Below are positions 1 through 7,668 of a DNA stretch of 16,858 nt, piece after piece. The notes under the pieces were generated by a model, which did no database searches, was not told where the DNA came from, and was given only the letters and a program-made list of their open reading frames with translations. The DNA lies in contig CAMUZC010000030.1 in the NCBI GenBank assembly GCA_947165105.1, positions 1 to 16,858 of the forward strand, read 5' to 3'. Position numbers and translations under genes: made by a program. The DNA comes from an uncultured Lachnospiraceae bacterium (lineage in GTDB: Bacteria > Bacillota_A > Clostridia > TANB77 > CAG-508). The stretch's first letter is position 1, and every line of letters begins with the position of its first letter.

Positions 1-98
1 ATAAATAAATAAAAAATAAATAAATAAAAAATAAATAAATAAATAAATAAAAAATAAATAATAAAAATTAAATAATAAAAAATTAAATAATAAAAAAT
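1..98. repeat. AT-only simple repeat (TAAA/ATAA units)
   Basis: The first 98 bases contain only A and T, mostly irregular TAAA tetranucleotides with longer A runs. No reading frame stays open. Similar TAAATAAA tracts follow the stop codons of the GerMN gene (from 5243) and of the 26-residue ORF (from 8965), so this looks like a habit of gene ends in this genome rather than a special element. Confidence 0.8.
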
Positions 99-120
99 AA
101 AAACCTCTTCCGAGGTTTTT
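99..120 (-). terminator. Rho-independent terminator of the activase-fusion gene
   Basis: A perfect hairpin with arms AAAAACCTC and GAGGTTTTT around a TTCC loop lies 5 bases beyond the stop codon of the minus-strand gene ending at 126. Read on the minus strand it is followed by a U-rich run (the A run at 91-103 on the plus strand). The other flank is also T-rich, so it may work in both directions. Confidence 0.9.
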
Positions 121-125
121 ATTTT

Positions 126-3100
126 TTAAACATTAATTGTAGAATTATTTTTTTCAATATTTTCTGAATTAATAGAAATATTTTCTTTATTTTTCATTTC
201 TAAATTATCTTTAGCAACAGTCATAAATAATTTCAATCTATTAGTTTGATTTGTCTCACTTGCACCTGGGTCATAATCAATAGGAGCAATGTTTGCATCA
301 GGGAATTTACTACGAATAGTTTTAATAACACCCTTTCCTACAACGTGGTTAGGTAAACAAGCAAAAGGTTGAACACAAACAATATTTGGTATTCCATGTT
401 CAATATATTCAATCATTTCTGCTGTTAAGAACCATCCTTCACCAGTTTGATTTCCAATTGATAAAATATCTTTTACTTTATCTTCTAATTCCCAAATATT
501 ACATGGTAATAAATATCCTTTTTTTGATTTTTTCAAAGCAGCTACTTCATCTTTTTCAAGAATATCTATTAATTTAATAACTGTTTTAAATATTCCTGCT
601 TTAATACTTCCAGATTTTATTAGTTGATTGAATGTAATTTTATGTGTGCAAATGAATTTAGCAAATCCCATAAAATCAGGTAAAATTACTTCAGCTCCAT
701 CTGCTTCTAATTTATTTACAATAAAATTATTTCCAAATGGGTGATATTTAATTAATACTTCACCAACAATTCCAACCTTAGGTTTTTCTATAGAAGTATC
801 TAATTCAATTTTTTCGAAATCTTCAACCATATCATAAATACTTTGTTTAAACTGTTTTAAAGTTGATTTTTCCAATAATTTTTTACATTTTTCCATCCAT
901 TCTTCGAATAATTTATTTGATTCGCCTTTATGAACTTCATATGCTCTATTTTTTGTAACTAATTTTTGAAGTAAATCTGCATATACACACATTTTTAGTA
1001 AACGTTCCATTAAAGGTATTGTTATTTTAAATCCTGGCATTTTTTCCATTCCAACAACGTTAAATGAGATAACAGGTACATTTGCGAACCCAGCATCTTT
1101 TAAAGCTTTTCTTATGAATCCAATATAATTTGTTGCTCTACAGCCTCCACCAGTTTGTGAAATAATTAAAGCTGTTTTATTTAAATCATATTTTCCAGAT
1201 TCTAAAGCTTCAATCATTTGTCCAGTAACTAATATTGATGGATAACAAGCGTCATTATTTACATATTTTAATCCTGTTTCAACAGTATGACTTGTGCATT
1301 CACGTAATAATACTAAATTATAACCTGAAGATCTTACGGCTGACTCTAATAGCTCGAAGTGTATTGGTGCCATTTGTGGACATAGAATAGTATATGTATC
1401 TTTCATTTCTTTAGTAAATATTTTTCTATTTACACTATAATCTCCATCGCCTTTTTCTAATTTTGCATTTAATCTCTTATTCATACTAGCTAACAATGAA
1501 CGAATACGAATTCTTACAGCTCCTAAGTTATTAATTTCATCAATTTTAATTAATGTATACATTTTTCCAAAGCTTGTTAATATTTCTTCAACTTGATCTG
1601 TTGTAACTGCATCAACACCACATCCAAATGAATTTAATTGTACTAATTCTAGATTATCAGTTCTACCTACTAAATCAGCAGCATTATATAATCTTGAATG
1701 ATATGTCCATTGATCAACCGCACGTAAAGGTTTTCTTTCTGTTGTTAGATGACAAACACTATCTTCTGTTAAAACAGATAAGCCTAAGCTTGTAATTAAG
1801 GTATCAATTCCGTGATTTACTTCAGGGTCCATATGATATGGTCTTCCGGCTAATACAATACCTTTTAAATTATTTTCTTTTAAATAATTTAATGTTTCTT
1901 CACCTTTACGTCTAATATCGTTTTTATAATTTTGATATTCCTCTTCAGCTTTTTTAGCAGCATTTAATAATTCTTTTTTAGTAAAATTATAATTTTTAAA
2001 TTCTGGTAAATCCATAATAGTTTGAGCAAGTTTTTTAGCATCAAAAGGTAAAAATGGATTTAAGAAATTAATATTTTTTGATTTTAGCTCTTCAACATTA
2101 TTTTTTAATACTTCAGGATATGATGTAACAATTGGACAATTATATCTGTTATTTGATTCCTTAAATTCTTTTCTTGAATAAGGAATACATGGATAGAAAA
2201 TTGTAGTAATTCCTGAATTAATTAAACTAATAATATGTCCATGTGAAAGTTTTGCAGGGAAGCAAACTGATTCAGATGGCATAGATTCGATACCTTTTTC
2301 ATATGTTTTTCTATTACTCTTTTCTGAAATAATTACTCTAAATCCTAAATTAGTAAGGAAAGTAAACCAGAAAGGATAATCTTCATACATGTTTAAAACT
2401 CTAGGGATACCAATAGTTCCACGCTTTGCTTCTGTTGCATCCAGAGGTGTGTAATTGAAAGTTCTATCATATTTATATTTAACTAAATTAGGTAAATCTT
2501 TTGAATTTGTAACAATACCTTCACCTTTTTCACATCTATTTCCAGTAATACATTTGCTTCCATCATTAAATTTATTAATAGTTAATAAACAATGATTTTC
2601 ACATCCATTACAACGTACATGTGAAGTTTTAATTTCTAAATTATCTAATTCATCATTTCCTAAAATAGTTGAATGGTATTCCATATCTAAATTTGCTTCA
2701 TATTGTTGCTTTGCTAAAAGTGCAACACCATAAGCACCCATAAGACCAGCTATATCAGGACGTACAACGTTTTTGCCGACAATTAATTCAAATGCTCTTA
2801 ATACAGCGTCATTATAAAATGTTCCACCTTGAACAACTATATTATCGCCTAAAGTCTTCATATCTCTAATTTTCATAACTTTTTGAATAGCATTTTTTAT
2901 TACTGAATATGAAAGTCCAGCTGAGATATCTCCAACAGTATATCCTTCTTTTTGAGCTTGTTTTATTTTTGAGTTCATGAATACAGTACATCTTGAACCA
3001 AGGTCAACAGGATTTCTAGCCTCTAAAGCTGAGTTTACAAATTCTGAAATTGATAAATTTAAACTTTTAGCAAATGTTTCTATAAAAGAACCACAACCTG

Positions 3101-4439
3101 ATGAACATGCTTCATTAAGCATAATATTATCAATAGTTCCATTTTTTATTTTGATATATTTCATATCTTGACCACCAATGTCGACAATACTTGTAACATT
3201 TGGCATAAATTCTTTTGCAGCAGTATAATGTGCAATTGTTTCTATTTCATTTAAATCAACTTTTAAAGCTGTTTGAATTAATTTTTCACCATATCCTGTA
3301 ACACCACTAAATCTTATATTTGCGGTATTTGGAATTTTAGAATACAAATCTTTAAGCATTTTAATAACACTATTTAAAGGATTTCCTTCATTACTTCCAT
3401 ATAGTGAATATAATAAATTACCATCTTTATCTATTAATACTAATTTAGTTGTTGTTGAACCAGCATCAATTCCAATATAACAGTCCCCTGAATAAGAAGC
3501 TAAGTCCTCTTTTTTTACTGTATCTTTACTATGTCTAACTTTAAAATCTTCATAATCTGCATTTATTGAAAATAAAGGAGCTAATGAAGTTGAAGATTTA
3601 TCAACAGAGTTTCTTAATACTTCAATTTTGCTGCTTAAATTTTGTGCACTAATTGCTGAAGTTCCTAGGGAATCAAGAGCGGCGCCTTTTGCAACAAATA
3701 AATGTGCTTCATTAGGAATAATTATTTGTTCATCTTTTAAATTTAGGGTTTCAATAAATCTATTTCTTAATTCTGACAAGTAATTTAAAGGACCACCTAA
3801 AAAAGCAACGTTTCCTCTAATAGGGCGACCACAAGCAAGTCCACTTATAGTTTGGTTTACAACTGCTTGGAAAATAGAAACAGCAATATCTTCTTTGGCT
3901 GCACCTTCATTTAATAATGGTTGAACATCGGTCTTTGCGAAAACGCCACATCTAGAAGCTATTGGATAAATTGTTTTATAGTTTTTAGCAAGTTCATTTA
4001 AACCGGCTGCATCAGTATGTAATAATGAAGCCATCTGATCAATAAAAGCTCCTGTTCCGCCTGCGCAAGTACCATTCATACGTTGCTCTATAAATTTGTC
4101 AAAATAAATAATTTTTGCATCTTCTCCACCTAATTCAATAACTACGTCAGTTTGTGGTATGTATTTTTCAACTGAACGTTTGCATGAAACAACTTCTTGA
4201 ATAAAAGGTAAATCTAGAAATCTAGCTGCTGACATTGCACCAGAACCTGTTAATGCTATTGTGTAATTATAATTTGGATATTTATTTATTAAATCTTCTA
4301 ATACTGTACAAATAGTATTTTTAGTATCTGAATAATGACGTTGATAATTTTCAAAAAGTACATTTAATTTTTCATCTAAAACAACGATTTTTACTGTTGT
4401 TGAACCTACGTCAACACCAACATGTAATACTGGATTCAT
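126..4439 (-). CDS. Acyl-CoA dehydratase activase-related fusion protein (tandem BcrAD/BadFG ATPase domains, DUF2229-type and HgdB-like regions)
   Basis: A 1437-residue iron-sulfur protein. Residues 1-260 form an ASKHA/BcrAD_BadFG ATPase domain (GVDVGSTT at 8-15, LGGEDAKI at 103-110, NGTCAGGTGAF with C125, SRCGVF with C164). Residues 320-580 form a second copy (GIDAGSTTTK, IGGQDMKYI at 421-429, C445 and C484). In HgdC-type activators the equivalent cysteines hold one [4Fe-4S] cluster between two monomers; here both halves are in one chain. A cysteine cluster follows (C610, C613, C617, C630, C636), then a DUF2229-type region (SMPSESVCFP at 719-728) and an HgdB-like part to about 1390 (SFGCGVDA, NNDACYPS, QTGGGCRATN). 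Known relatives use ATP to drive low-potential electrons into a dehydratase or double-cubane partner; the substrate here is unknown. The frame stays open 77 codons upstream, but the ATG at 4439 has AGGAG at 4451-4455 and begins the conserved domain, so the longer start is rejected. It stands alone with its own promoter and terminator. Confidence 0.95.
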   Translation of the reverse strand: MNPVLHVGVDVGSTTVKIVVLDEKLNVLFENYQRHYSDTKNTICTVLEDLINKYPNYNYTIALTGSGAMSAARFLDLPFIQEVVSCKRSVEKYIPQTDVVIELGGEDAKIIYFDKFIEQRMNGTCAGGTGAFIDQMASLLHTDAAGLNELAKNYKTIYPIASRCGVFAKTDVQPLLNEGAAKEDIAVSIFQAVVNQTISGLACGRPIRGNVAFLGGPLNYLSELRNRFIETLNLKDEQIIIPNEAHLFVAKGAALDSLGTSAISAQNLSSKIEVLRNSVDKSSTSLAPLFSINADYEDFKVRHSKDTVKKEDLASYSGDCYIGIDAGSTTTKLVLIDKDGNLLYSLYGSNEGNPLNSVIKMLKDLYSKIPNTANIRFSGVTGYGEKLIQTALKVDLNEIETIAHYTAAKEFMPNVTSIVDIGGQDMKYIKIKNGTIDNIMLNEACSSGCGSFIETFAKSLNLSISEFVNSALEARNPVDLGSRCTVFMNSKIKQAQKEGYTVGDISAGLSYSVIKNAIQKVMKIRDMKTLGDNIVVQGGTFYNDAVLRAFELIVGKNVVRPDIAGLMGAYGVALLAKQQYEANLDMEYHSTILGNDELDNLEIKTSHVRCNGCENHCLLTINKFNDGSKCITGNRCEKGEGIVTNSKDLPNLVKYKYDRTFNYTPLDATEAKRGTIGIPRVLNMYEDYPFWFTFLTNLGFRVIISEKSNRKTYEKGIESMPSESVCFPAKLSHGHIISLINSGITTIFYPCIPYSRKEFKESNNRYNCPIVTSYPEVLKNNVEELKSKNINFLNPFLPFDAKKLAQTIMDLPEFKNYNFTKKELLNAAKKAEEEYQNYKNDIRRKGEETLNYLKENNLKGIVLAGRPYHMDPEVNHGIDTLITSLGLSVLTEDSVCHLTTERKPLRAVDQWTYHSRLYNAADLVGRTDNLELVQLNSFGCGVDAVTTDQVEEILTSFGKMYTLIKIDEINNLGAVRIRIRSLLASMNKRLNAKLEKGDGDYSVNRKIFTKEMKDTYTILCPQMAPIHFELLESAVRSSGYNLVLLRECTSHTVETGLKYVNNDACYPSILVTGQMIEALESGKYDLNKTALIISQTGGGCRATNYIGFIRKALKDAGFANVPVISFNVVGMEKMPGFKITIPLMERLLKMCVYADLLQKLVTKNRAYEVHKGESNKLFEEWMEKCKKLLEKSTLKQFKQSIYDMVEDFEKIELDTSIEKPKVGIVGEVLIKYHPFGNNFIVNKLEADGAEVILPDFMGFAKFICTHKITFNQLIKSGSIKAGIFKTVIKLIDILEKDEVAALKKSKKGYLLPCNIWELEDKVKDILSIGNQTGEGWFLTAEMIEYIEHGIPNIVCVQPFACLPNHVVGKGVIKTIRSKFPDANIAPIDYDPGASETNQTNRLKLFMTVAKDNLEMKNKENISINSENIEKNNSTINV

Positions 4440-4482
4440 ATGTGTAAAATCTCCTCTCAAAATATAATATATTTCAAACCTT

Positions 4483-4511
4483 ATTTTATATTGAAATGCG
4501 AAATTTGTCAA
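4483..4511 (-). promoter_or_regulatory. Sigma-A-type promoter of the activase-fusion gene
   Basis: Read on the minus strand, TTGACA (4511-4506) and TAAAAT (4488-4483) are 17 bp apart. Transcription would start near 4476, about 37 nt before the ATG at 4439. The match at the right distance also supports the downstream start codon over the longer open frame. Confidence 0.8.
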
Positions 4512-4520
4512 ACGCGAAAA

Positions 4521-4527
4521 TGTCGAA
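4521..4527 (+). promoter_or_regulatory. Spo0A-box-like heptamer TGTCGAA
   Basis: TGTCGAA matches the core of the known Spo0A binding box. It sits 9 bp upstream of the -35 hexamer of the minus-strand activase-fusion promoter, in the region shared with the divergent GerMN gene. The overlapping TTTGTCAAA at 4504-4512 resembles a second box but is also the -35 itself, so only the heptamer is called. Function is inferred from the motif alone. Confidence 0.4.
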
Positions 4528-4687
4528 ATTTTACGGAAATTTAAATAAATGCCAGATTTAAATTTTTTGAATAAGTATAGCATTTTAAATTTAAAAAATA
4601 ATAAATATTTTTTTTGTAAAAGTTCTAAAAAAAGCATGTCTAAAATAATATAAATTAAAAGATTAAACAAAGAGAGGAAGATTATTT

Positions 4688-5245
4688 ATGAAAAGTAAAA
4701 AATTATATTTTATAGTAATAGGAATTTTGATATTAATTTTAGGAATTATTTTATGGTCATATTTTAATAGAGAAGAAGAGGTAATTCATAAAAATAATGA
4801 AATTGTTCCGGAGGCAGAAATTTCTGATGAGCAATTACGTAATACAATTATTTCTTTATTTTATATAAACAAAGATACAGGTGAATTAGAAATTGAAAAC
4901 AAATTGATAGACGCAAAAAAATTATTAGATAATCCGTATGAAGAATTAATTAAAATATGGTTAGAAGAACCAAATAATAAAAAATTATCTAATAATTGTT
5001 CAAAAAATGTTAAAATAAATAGTGTGAAATTAGAAGAAAATTGCGCAATTGTAGATCTATCAAATGAATTTATTGACGAATATCAAGGAACAGATGAACA
5101 AATTCCTCAAATGATTTACGGAATTGTAAACACATTAACCGAGTTAACAGAAGTAGATTCTGTAAAAATTTTAATTAATGGAGAAGAAAATAAATATTTG
5201 GGTAGTTTTAATTTATCTGAAAAATATTATAGAATTAATAATTAA
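4688..5245 (+). CDS. Membrane-anchored GerMN-domain (sporulation/germination) protein
   Basis: A 185-residue protein. Residues 7-24 form one hydrophobic segment after a lysine-rich start, which would anchor it in the membrane with the rest outside. There is no lipobox cysteine at the end of that segment, so unlike B. subtilis GerM it does not look like a lipoprotein. Residues about 50-175 fit a GerMN domain: ISLFYIN at 55-61, a P.EELI..WLEEP stretch at 83-95, AIVDLSNEFI at 120-129, then MIYGIVNTLTEL and VDSVKILING. GerM in B. subtilis is a spore septum and germination protein; the same role here is inferred. The single GerMN copy makes it about half the length of two-copy GerM. GAGAGG at 4672-4677 precedes the ATG at a normal distance. 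It is divergent from the activase fusion, with 248 bases between them. Confidence 0.85.
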   Translation: MKSKKLYFIVIGILILILGIILWSYFNREEEVIHKNNEIVPEAEISDEQLRNTIISLFYINKDTGELEIENKLIDAKKLLDNPYEELIKIWLEEPNNKKLSNNCSKNVKINSVKLEENCAIVDLSNEFIDEYQGTDEQIPQMIYGIVNTLTELTEVDSVKILINGEENKYLGSFNLSEKYYRINN

Positions 5246-5312
5246 ATAAATAAAAATAAATAAATAAAAATTAAATAAATAATAATAAAATTAATTAAAA
5301 TATAATTATTAA

Positions 5313-5349
5313 AAAATAATAAAATAGATAAATTCTATTTTATTATTTT
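5313..5349. terminator. Bidirectional hairpin terminator between two convergent genes
   Basis: Perfect 16-bp arms (5313-5328 and 5334-5349) surround a 5-base loop. The right arm overlaps the stop codon (5335-5337) of the minus-strand small ORF, and T-rich sequence follows on both strands. It can end the GerMN transcript and the 60-residue candidate gene. Its exact fit to the stop of the small ORF is one reason to take that ORF seriously. Confidence 0.75.
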
Positions 5350-5517
5350 ATATAATTTTATATATTTGGAAATGTTTTTAAAATTTCTTAAAAATAATTC
5401 TACATCATTTAATGATTTAATTGTGTTTTCCTTTTTTTTATTAAAATCGAATTTTTTCTTTTTTTTATTTTTATCAGAATGATTTTCCTTATAATAATTA
5501 TTAAAATTTTTATTCAT
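5335..5517 (-). CDS. Candidate small lysine/asparagine-rich protein, 60 residues, unrecognised
   Basis: I do not recognise this family. The first half (to about residue 33) is lysine-, asparagine- and aspartate-rich and looks disordered. The C-terminal half, SLNDVELFLRNF followed by KNISKYIKLYKIIK, could form amphipathic basic helices. Two features favour a real gene: AGAGG lies upstream of the ATG at about 5529-5533, and a strong terminator begins at its stop codon. It is divergent from trmN6 with 61 bases between, and that gap is rich in TATAAT-like hexamers on both strands. Against it, the lysine runs are easily produced by chance in such AT-rich DNA. No function is proposed. Confidence 0.45.
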   Translation of the reverse strand: MNKNFNNYYKENHSDKNKKKKKFDFNKKKENTIKSLNDVELFLRNFKNISKYIKLYKIIK

Positions 5518-5555
5518 ATTATCACTTACCTCTTTAAAAAAAGTAAAATTTATTA

Positions 5556-5573
5556 TATAATATTATGTATAAT
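5556..5573 (+). promoter_or_regulatory. Possible -10 elements of trmN6
   Basis: Two TATAAT hexamers (5556-5561 and 5568-5573) lie just before the trmN6 ATG at 5579. No good TTGACA hexamer stands 17 bp upstream of either. If the second is used, the transcript would begin at or within the start codon. The segment is nearly palindromic, so TATAAT also reads on the minus strand toward the 60-residue ORF. Confidence 0.4.
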
Positions 5574-5578
5574 AAAAA

Positions 5579-6340
5579 ATGTTACAGAAAAAGGTGAGTA
5601 AAATTTTAAAAGAAAATGAAAGAATAGATGATTTACAAATAAATAATTTAAAAATAATCCAAAATACTGATGGCTTTTGTTTCGGAATAGATAGTGTACT
5701 GCTTTCTGATTTTGCAAAAGATATAAAAAGTGGAAGTACTGTAATCGATTTAGGAACAGGAACAGGGATTATAGGCTTATTAGTATTAGCAAAAACTTCT
5801 GCAAAAAATGTAGTAGGAATAGAGGTACAGACTGAAGTTGCTGAAATGGCAGCAAGAAGTATAAAATTAAATAATTTAGAAAACAAATTTAAAATAATTA
5901 ATTGTGATATTAAAAATGTTCTAGAAAATGTAAAAAGAGAGGAATTTGATGTTGTTGTAACTAATCCACCTTATAAAAAAATAAATACTGGTGGTAAAAA
6001 TGAAAACGAAAAAAAACTAATTTCTAGGCATGAAATATTAGCAGATGTTTTTGATTTTATAAAAACATCCAAACAAGTATTAAAAGACAAGGGAACATTA
6101 TACATGGTTCACAGACCAGAAAGATTAGCAGATATTATTTATGCTTTAAGGGAGAACAAAATAGAACCTAAAAAAATAAGATTTGTATATTCAAAAAGGG
6201 ATAGTAAAGAAGCAAAATTGGTATTAATAAAAGCCGTAAAAAACGGTGGAACTTTTCTTCAAATTGATAATCCTTTATATATTTATGAAGATAATGGAGA
6301 ATATACATCTGAAATATTAAAAATATATAATAAAAAATAA
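5579..6340 (+). CDS. trmN6: tRNA1(Val) adenine-N6 methyltransferase (TrmN6/YabB family)
   Basis: A 253-residue class I SAM methyltransferase. The N-terminal signature DDLQINNLKIIQNTDGFCFG (17-36) followed by DSVLL is typical of the YabB/TrmN6 family. The SAM site is IDLGTGTGIIG (56-66) and the catalytic N6-amine motif is NPPY (129-132). E. coli TrmN6 methylates A37 of tRNA1(Val); this substrate is inferred by family. It is followed 22 bases later by rsmI, with abrB beyond on the other strand, the arrangement known from B. subtilis yabB-yazA-yabC-abrB; yazA is absent here. The start is uncertain: the ATG at 5579 has no ribosome binding site and TATAAT only 5 bases before it, while an in-frame GTG at 5594 has only a weak AGAAAAAG directly adjacent. 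Confidence 0.9.
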   Translation: MLQKKVSKILKENERIDDLQINNLKIIQNTDGFCFGIDSVLLSDFAKDIKSGSTVIDLGTGTGIIGLLVLAKTSAKNVVGIEVQTEVAEMAARSIKLNNLENKFKIINCDIKNVLENVKREEFDVVVTNPPYKKINTGGKNENEKKLISRHEILADVFDFIKTSKQVLKDKGTLYMVHRPERLADIIYALRENKIEPKKIRFVYSKRDSKEAKLVLIKAVKNGGTFLQIDNPLYIYEDNGEYTSEILKIYNKK

Positions 6341-6350
6341 ATAGAAAATG

Positions 6351-6356
6351 AAAGGA
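6351..6356 (+). promoter_or_regulatory. Ribosome binding site that fixes the rsmI start
   Basis: AAAGGAG (6351-6357) lies inside the codons that follow an upstream in-frame ATG at 6348. It is placed 5 bases before the ATG at 6363. The 6348 ATG has no comparable site, so 6363 is the start. Confidence 0.8.
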
Positions 6357-6362
6357 GAAAAA

Positions 6363-7208
6363 ATGTCTAATATAGGAAAATTATATTTAGTAGCAACACC
6401 AATAGGAAATTTAGAAGATATAACGTATAGAGCAGTAAAAATATTAAATGAAGTGGATGTAATTGCTGCAGAGGATACAAGACATAGTTTAAAATTATTA
6501 AATCATTTAAATATATCTAAACCTTTAATAAGTTATCATAGACATAATGAAGATAATAAAACAGAAGTATTAATAAAAAAACTATTAAACGGTGAAAATA
6601 TTGCTTTAATAACAGATGCTGGAACACCAGCAATTTCTGATCCAGGAGAAGAAGTAGTAAAGCAAGCAATAGAAAATAATATTGAAATAATTCCAGTGCC
6701 TGGGGCATGTGCATTAATAAATGCATTAATAGCTTCTGGAATGAATACCAAAGAATTTATTTTTTATGGATTTTTACCATTAAATAAAAAATTGAGAAAA
6801 AATAAATTAGAAGAAATAAAAAAAGAAAATAAAACAATTATTTTATATGAAGCACCACATAAAATAAATCAGACATTAAAAGATTTATTAGACGAAATTG
6901 GAAATAGAAATATTGTAATTGCTAGGGAATTAACAAAGATTCACGAAGAGTTTATCAGAGGAACCGTAAGTGAAATTATAGAAAAATATAATGAATTAAA
7001 AGGTGAAATAATAATTATAATAGAGGGTAATGATAAATTAGATTCAAATGAAGAATTAAAAGAAATTTTAAATAATATGAATTTAGAAGAACATTATCAA
7101 TATTATAAAAAACAACATTTAAGTAAGAAAGAAATAATTAAAAAAATAGCTAAAGACAAAAATGTAAATAAAAATGAAATATATATGAAATTAATTGATT
7201 TTGAATAA
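6363..7208 (+). CDS. rsmI: 16S rRNA (cytidine-1402-2'-O)-methyltransferase RsmI
   Basis: A 281-residue protein of the usual RsmI length. It adds the 2'-O-methyl group at C1402 in the decoding centre of 16S rRNA, using SAM. The tetrapyrrole-methylase fold motifs appear in order: LYLVATPIGNLEDIT (7-21), AAEDTRHSLKLL (35-46), SYHRHNE (57-63), ALITDAGTPAISDPGE (81-96), VPGACALINALIASG (112-126), FYGFLPL (134-140), LYEAPHKI (161-168), IARELTKIHEEFIRG (186-200), and a GEIIIIIEG strand near 214-222. The start is set by AAAGGAG just before the ATG at 6363. It is the second gene of a trmN6-rsmI operon and ends at a hairpin shared with the convergent abrB. Confidence 0.97.
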   Translation: MSNIGKLYLVATPIGNLEDITYRAVKILNEVDVIAAEDTRHSLKLLNHLNISKPLISYHRHNEDNKTEVLIKKLLNGENIALITDAGTPAISDPGEEVVKQAIENNIEIIPVPGACALINALIASGMNTKEFIFYGFLPLNKKLRKNKLEEIKKENKTIILYEAPHKINQTLKDLLDEIGNRNIVIARELTKIHEEFIRGTVSEIIEKYNELKGEIIIIIEGNDKLDSNEELKEILNNMNLEEHYQYYKKQHLSKKEIIKKIAKDKNVNKNEIYMKLIDFE

Positions 7209-7215
7209 ACAATAA

Positions 7216-7246
7216 AAAAAATGATAGCATTATTACTATCATTTTT
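7216..7246. terminator. Bidirectional terminator between rsmI and abrB
   Basis: The arms AAAAATGATAG and CTATCATTTTT surround an 8-base CATTATTA loop, with A- and T-runs outside. It starts 7 bases after the rsmI stop and its right arm touches the abrB stop codon (7245-7247). It can serve both convergent genes. Confidence 0.85.
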
Positions 7247-7523
7247 ATTTTGTCTTTTTAATATTTTTTTTCTTTTTTTCTGATAAATCAGAAAGCTTTA
7301 ATAAACAATTATTACAAATTTGTTTATCTTTATATTCTTTTAGATTTTCTGTTTTACCACAGAAAATACAACTTATTTCATATTTTTTTAATATAATATT
7401 TGAACCATCTACGTATATTTCAATAGGATCTTTTTCAGAAATATTAAATTTATTTCTTAATTCTATTGGAATAACAACACGGCCTAATTCATCTAATTTA
7501 CGTATTATACCAGTTGATTTCAT
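7245..7523 (-). CDS. abrB: AbrB-type transition-state regulator with a C-terminal CxxC pair
   Basis: A 92-residue DNA-binding protein. The swapped-hairpin AbrB domain covers residues 1-48 (KSTGIIRKLDELGRVVIPIE at 2-21, then EKDPIEIYVDG and IILKKYE) and closely follows B. subtilis AbrB, which represses post-exponential genes and is itself repressed by Spo0A. The C-terminal half differs: C52-x2-C55 and C70-x2-C73 suggest a small zinc ribbon, followed by a very lysine-rich tail. A frame extends 5 codons upstream to a TTG, but GGAGG (7532-7536) is 8 bases before the ATG at 7523 and overlaps that extension, so 7523 is the start. Its position convergent with rsmI matches the B. subtilis order, which supports the abrB name. 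In Clostridia several AbrB paralogues are common, so exact orthology is not proven. Confidence 0.93.
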   Translation of the reverse strand: MKSTGIIRKLDELGRVVIPIELRNKFNISEKDPIEIYVDGSNIILKKYEISCIFCGKTENLKEYKDKQICNNCLLKLSDLSEKKKKNIKKTK

Positions 7524-7554
7524 TAATTTTACCTCCAAACTAAAAGTTTATCCT

Positions 7555-7583
7555 ATTGTAACACAGATATAAGGAAAAAACAA
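7555..7583 (-). promoter_or_regulatory. Sigma-A-type promoter of abrB
   Basis: On the minus strand TTGTTT (7583-7578) and TACAAT (7560-7555) are 17 bp apart, giving a start near 7548 and a 25-nt leader. No TGTCGAA box is seen near it, although B. subtilis abrB is a Spo0A target. Confidence 0.65.
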
Positions 7584-7668
7584 TACAAATGTAAAAAAAT
7601 TCCAATTATAAATTAAAAGTTCTAAATAATGTGTAACAGAATAATATTAAAAATAAGGAAGTGAAAAT

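Noticed and set aside
1..98. Short regular AT units as a possible origin or CRISPR-like array.
   Set aside because: The units are irregular TAAA repeats with no spacers, no DnaA-box sequence (TTATCCACA) and no neighbouring replication or cas genes.
4504..4512. TTTGTCAAA as an additional Spo0A box on the plus strand.
   Set aside because: On the minus strand the same bases are the -35 hexamer of a well-spaced promoter, which explains them without a second box.
4440..4670. A 77-codon N-terminal extension of the activase fusion in the same open frame.
   Set aside because: It contains the promoter and the AGGAG site for the ATG at 4439, its sequence is random-looking and hydrophobic/basic, and the conserved ATPase domain begins right after that ATG.
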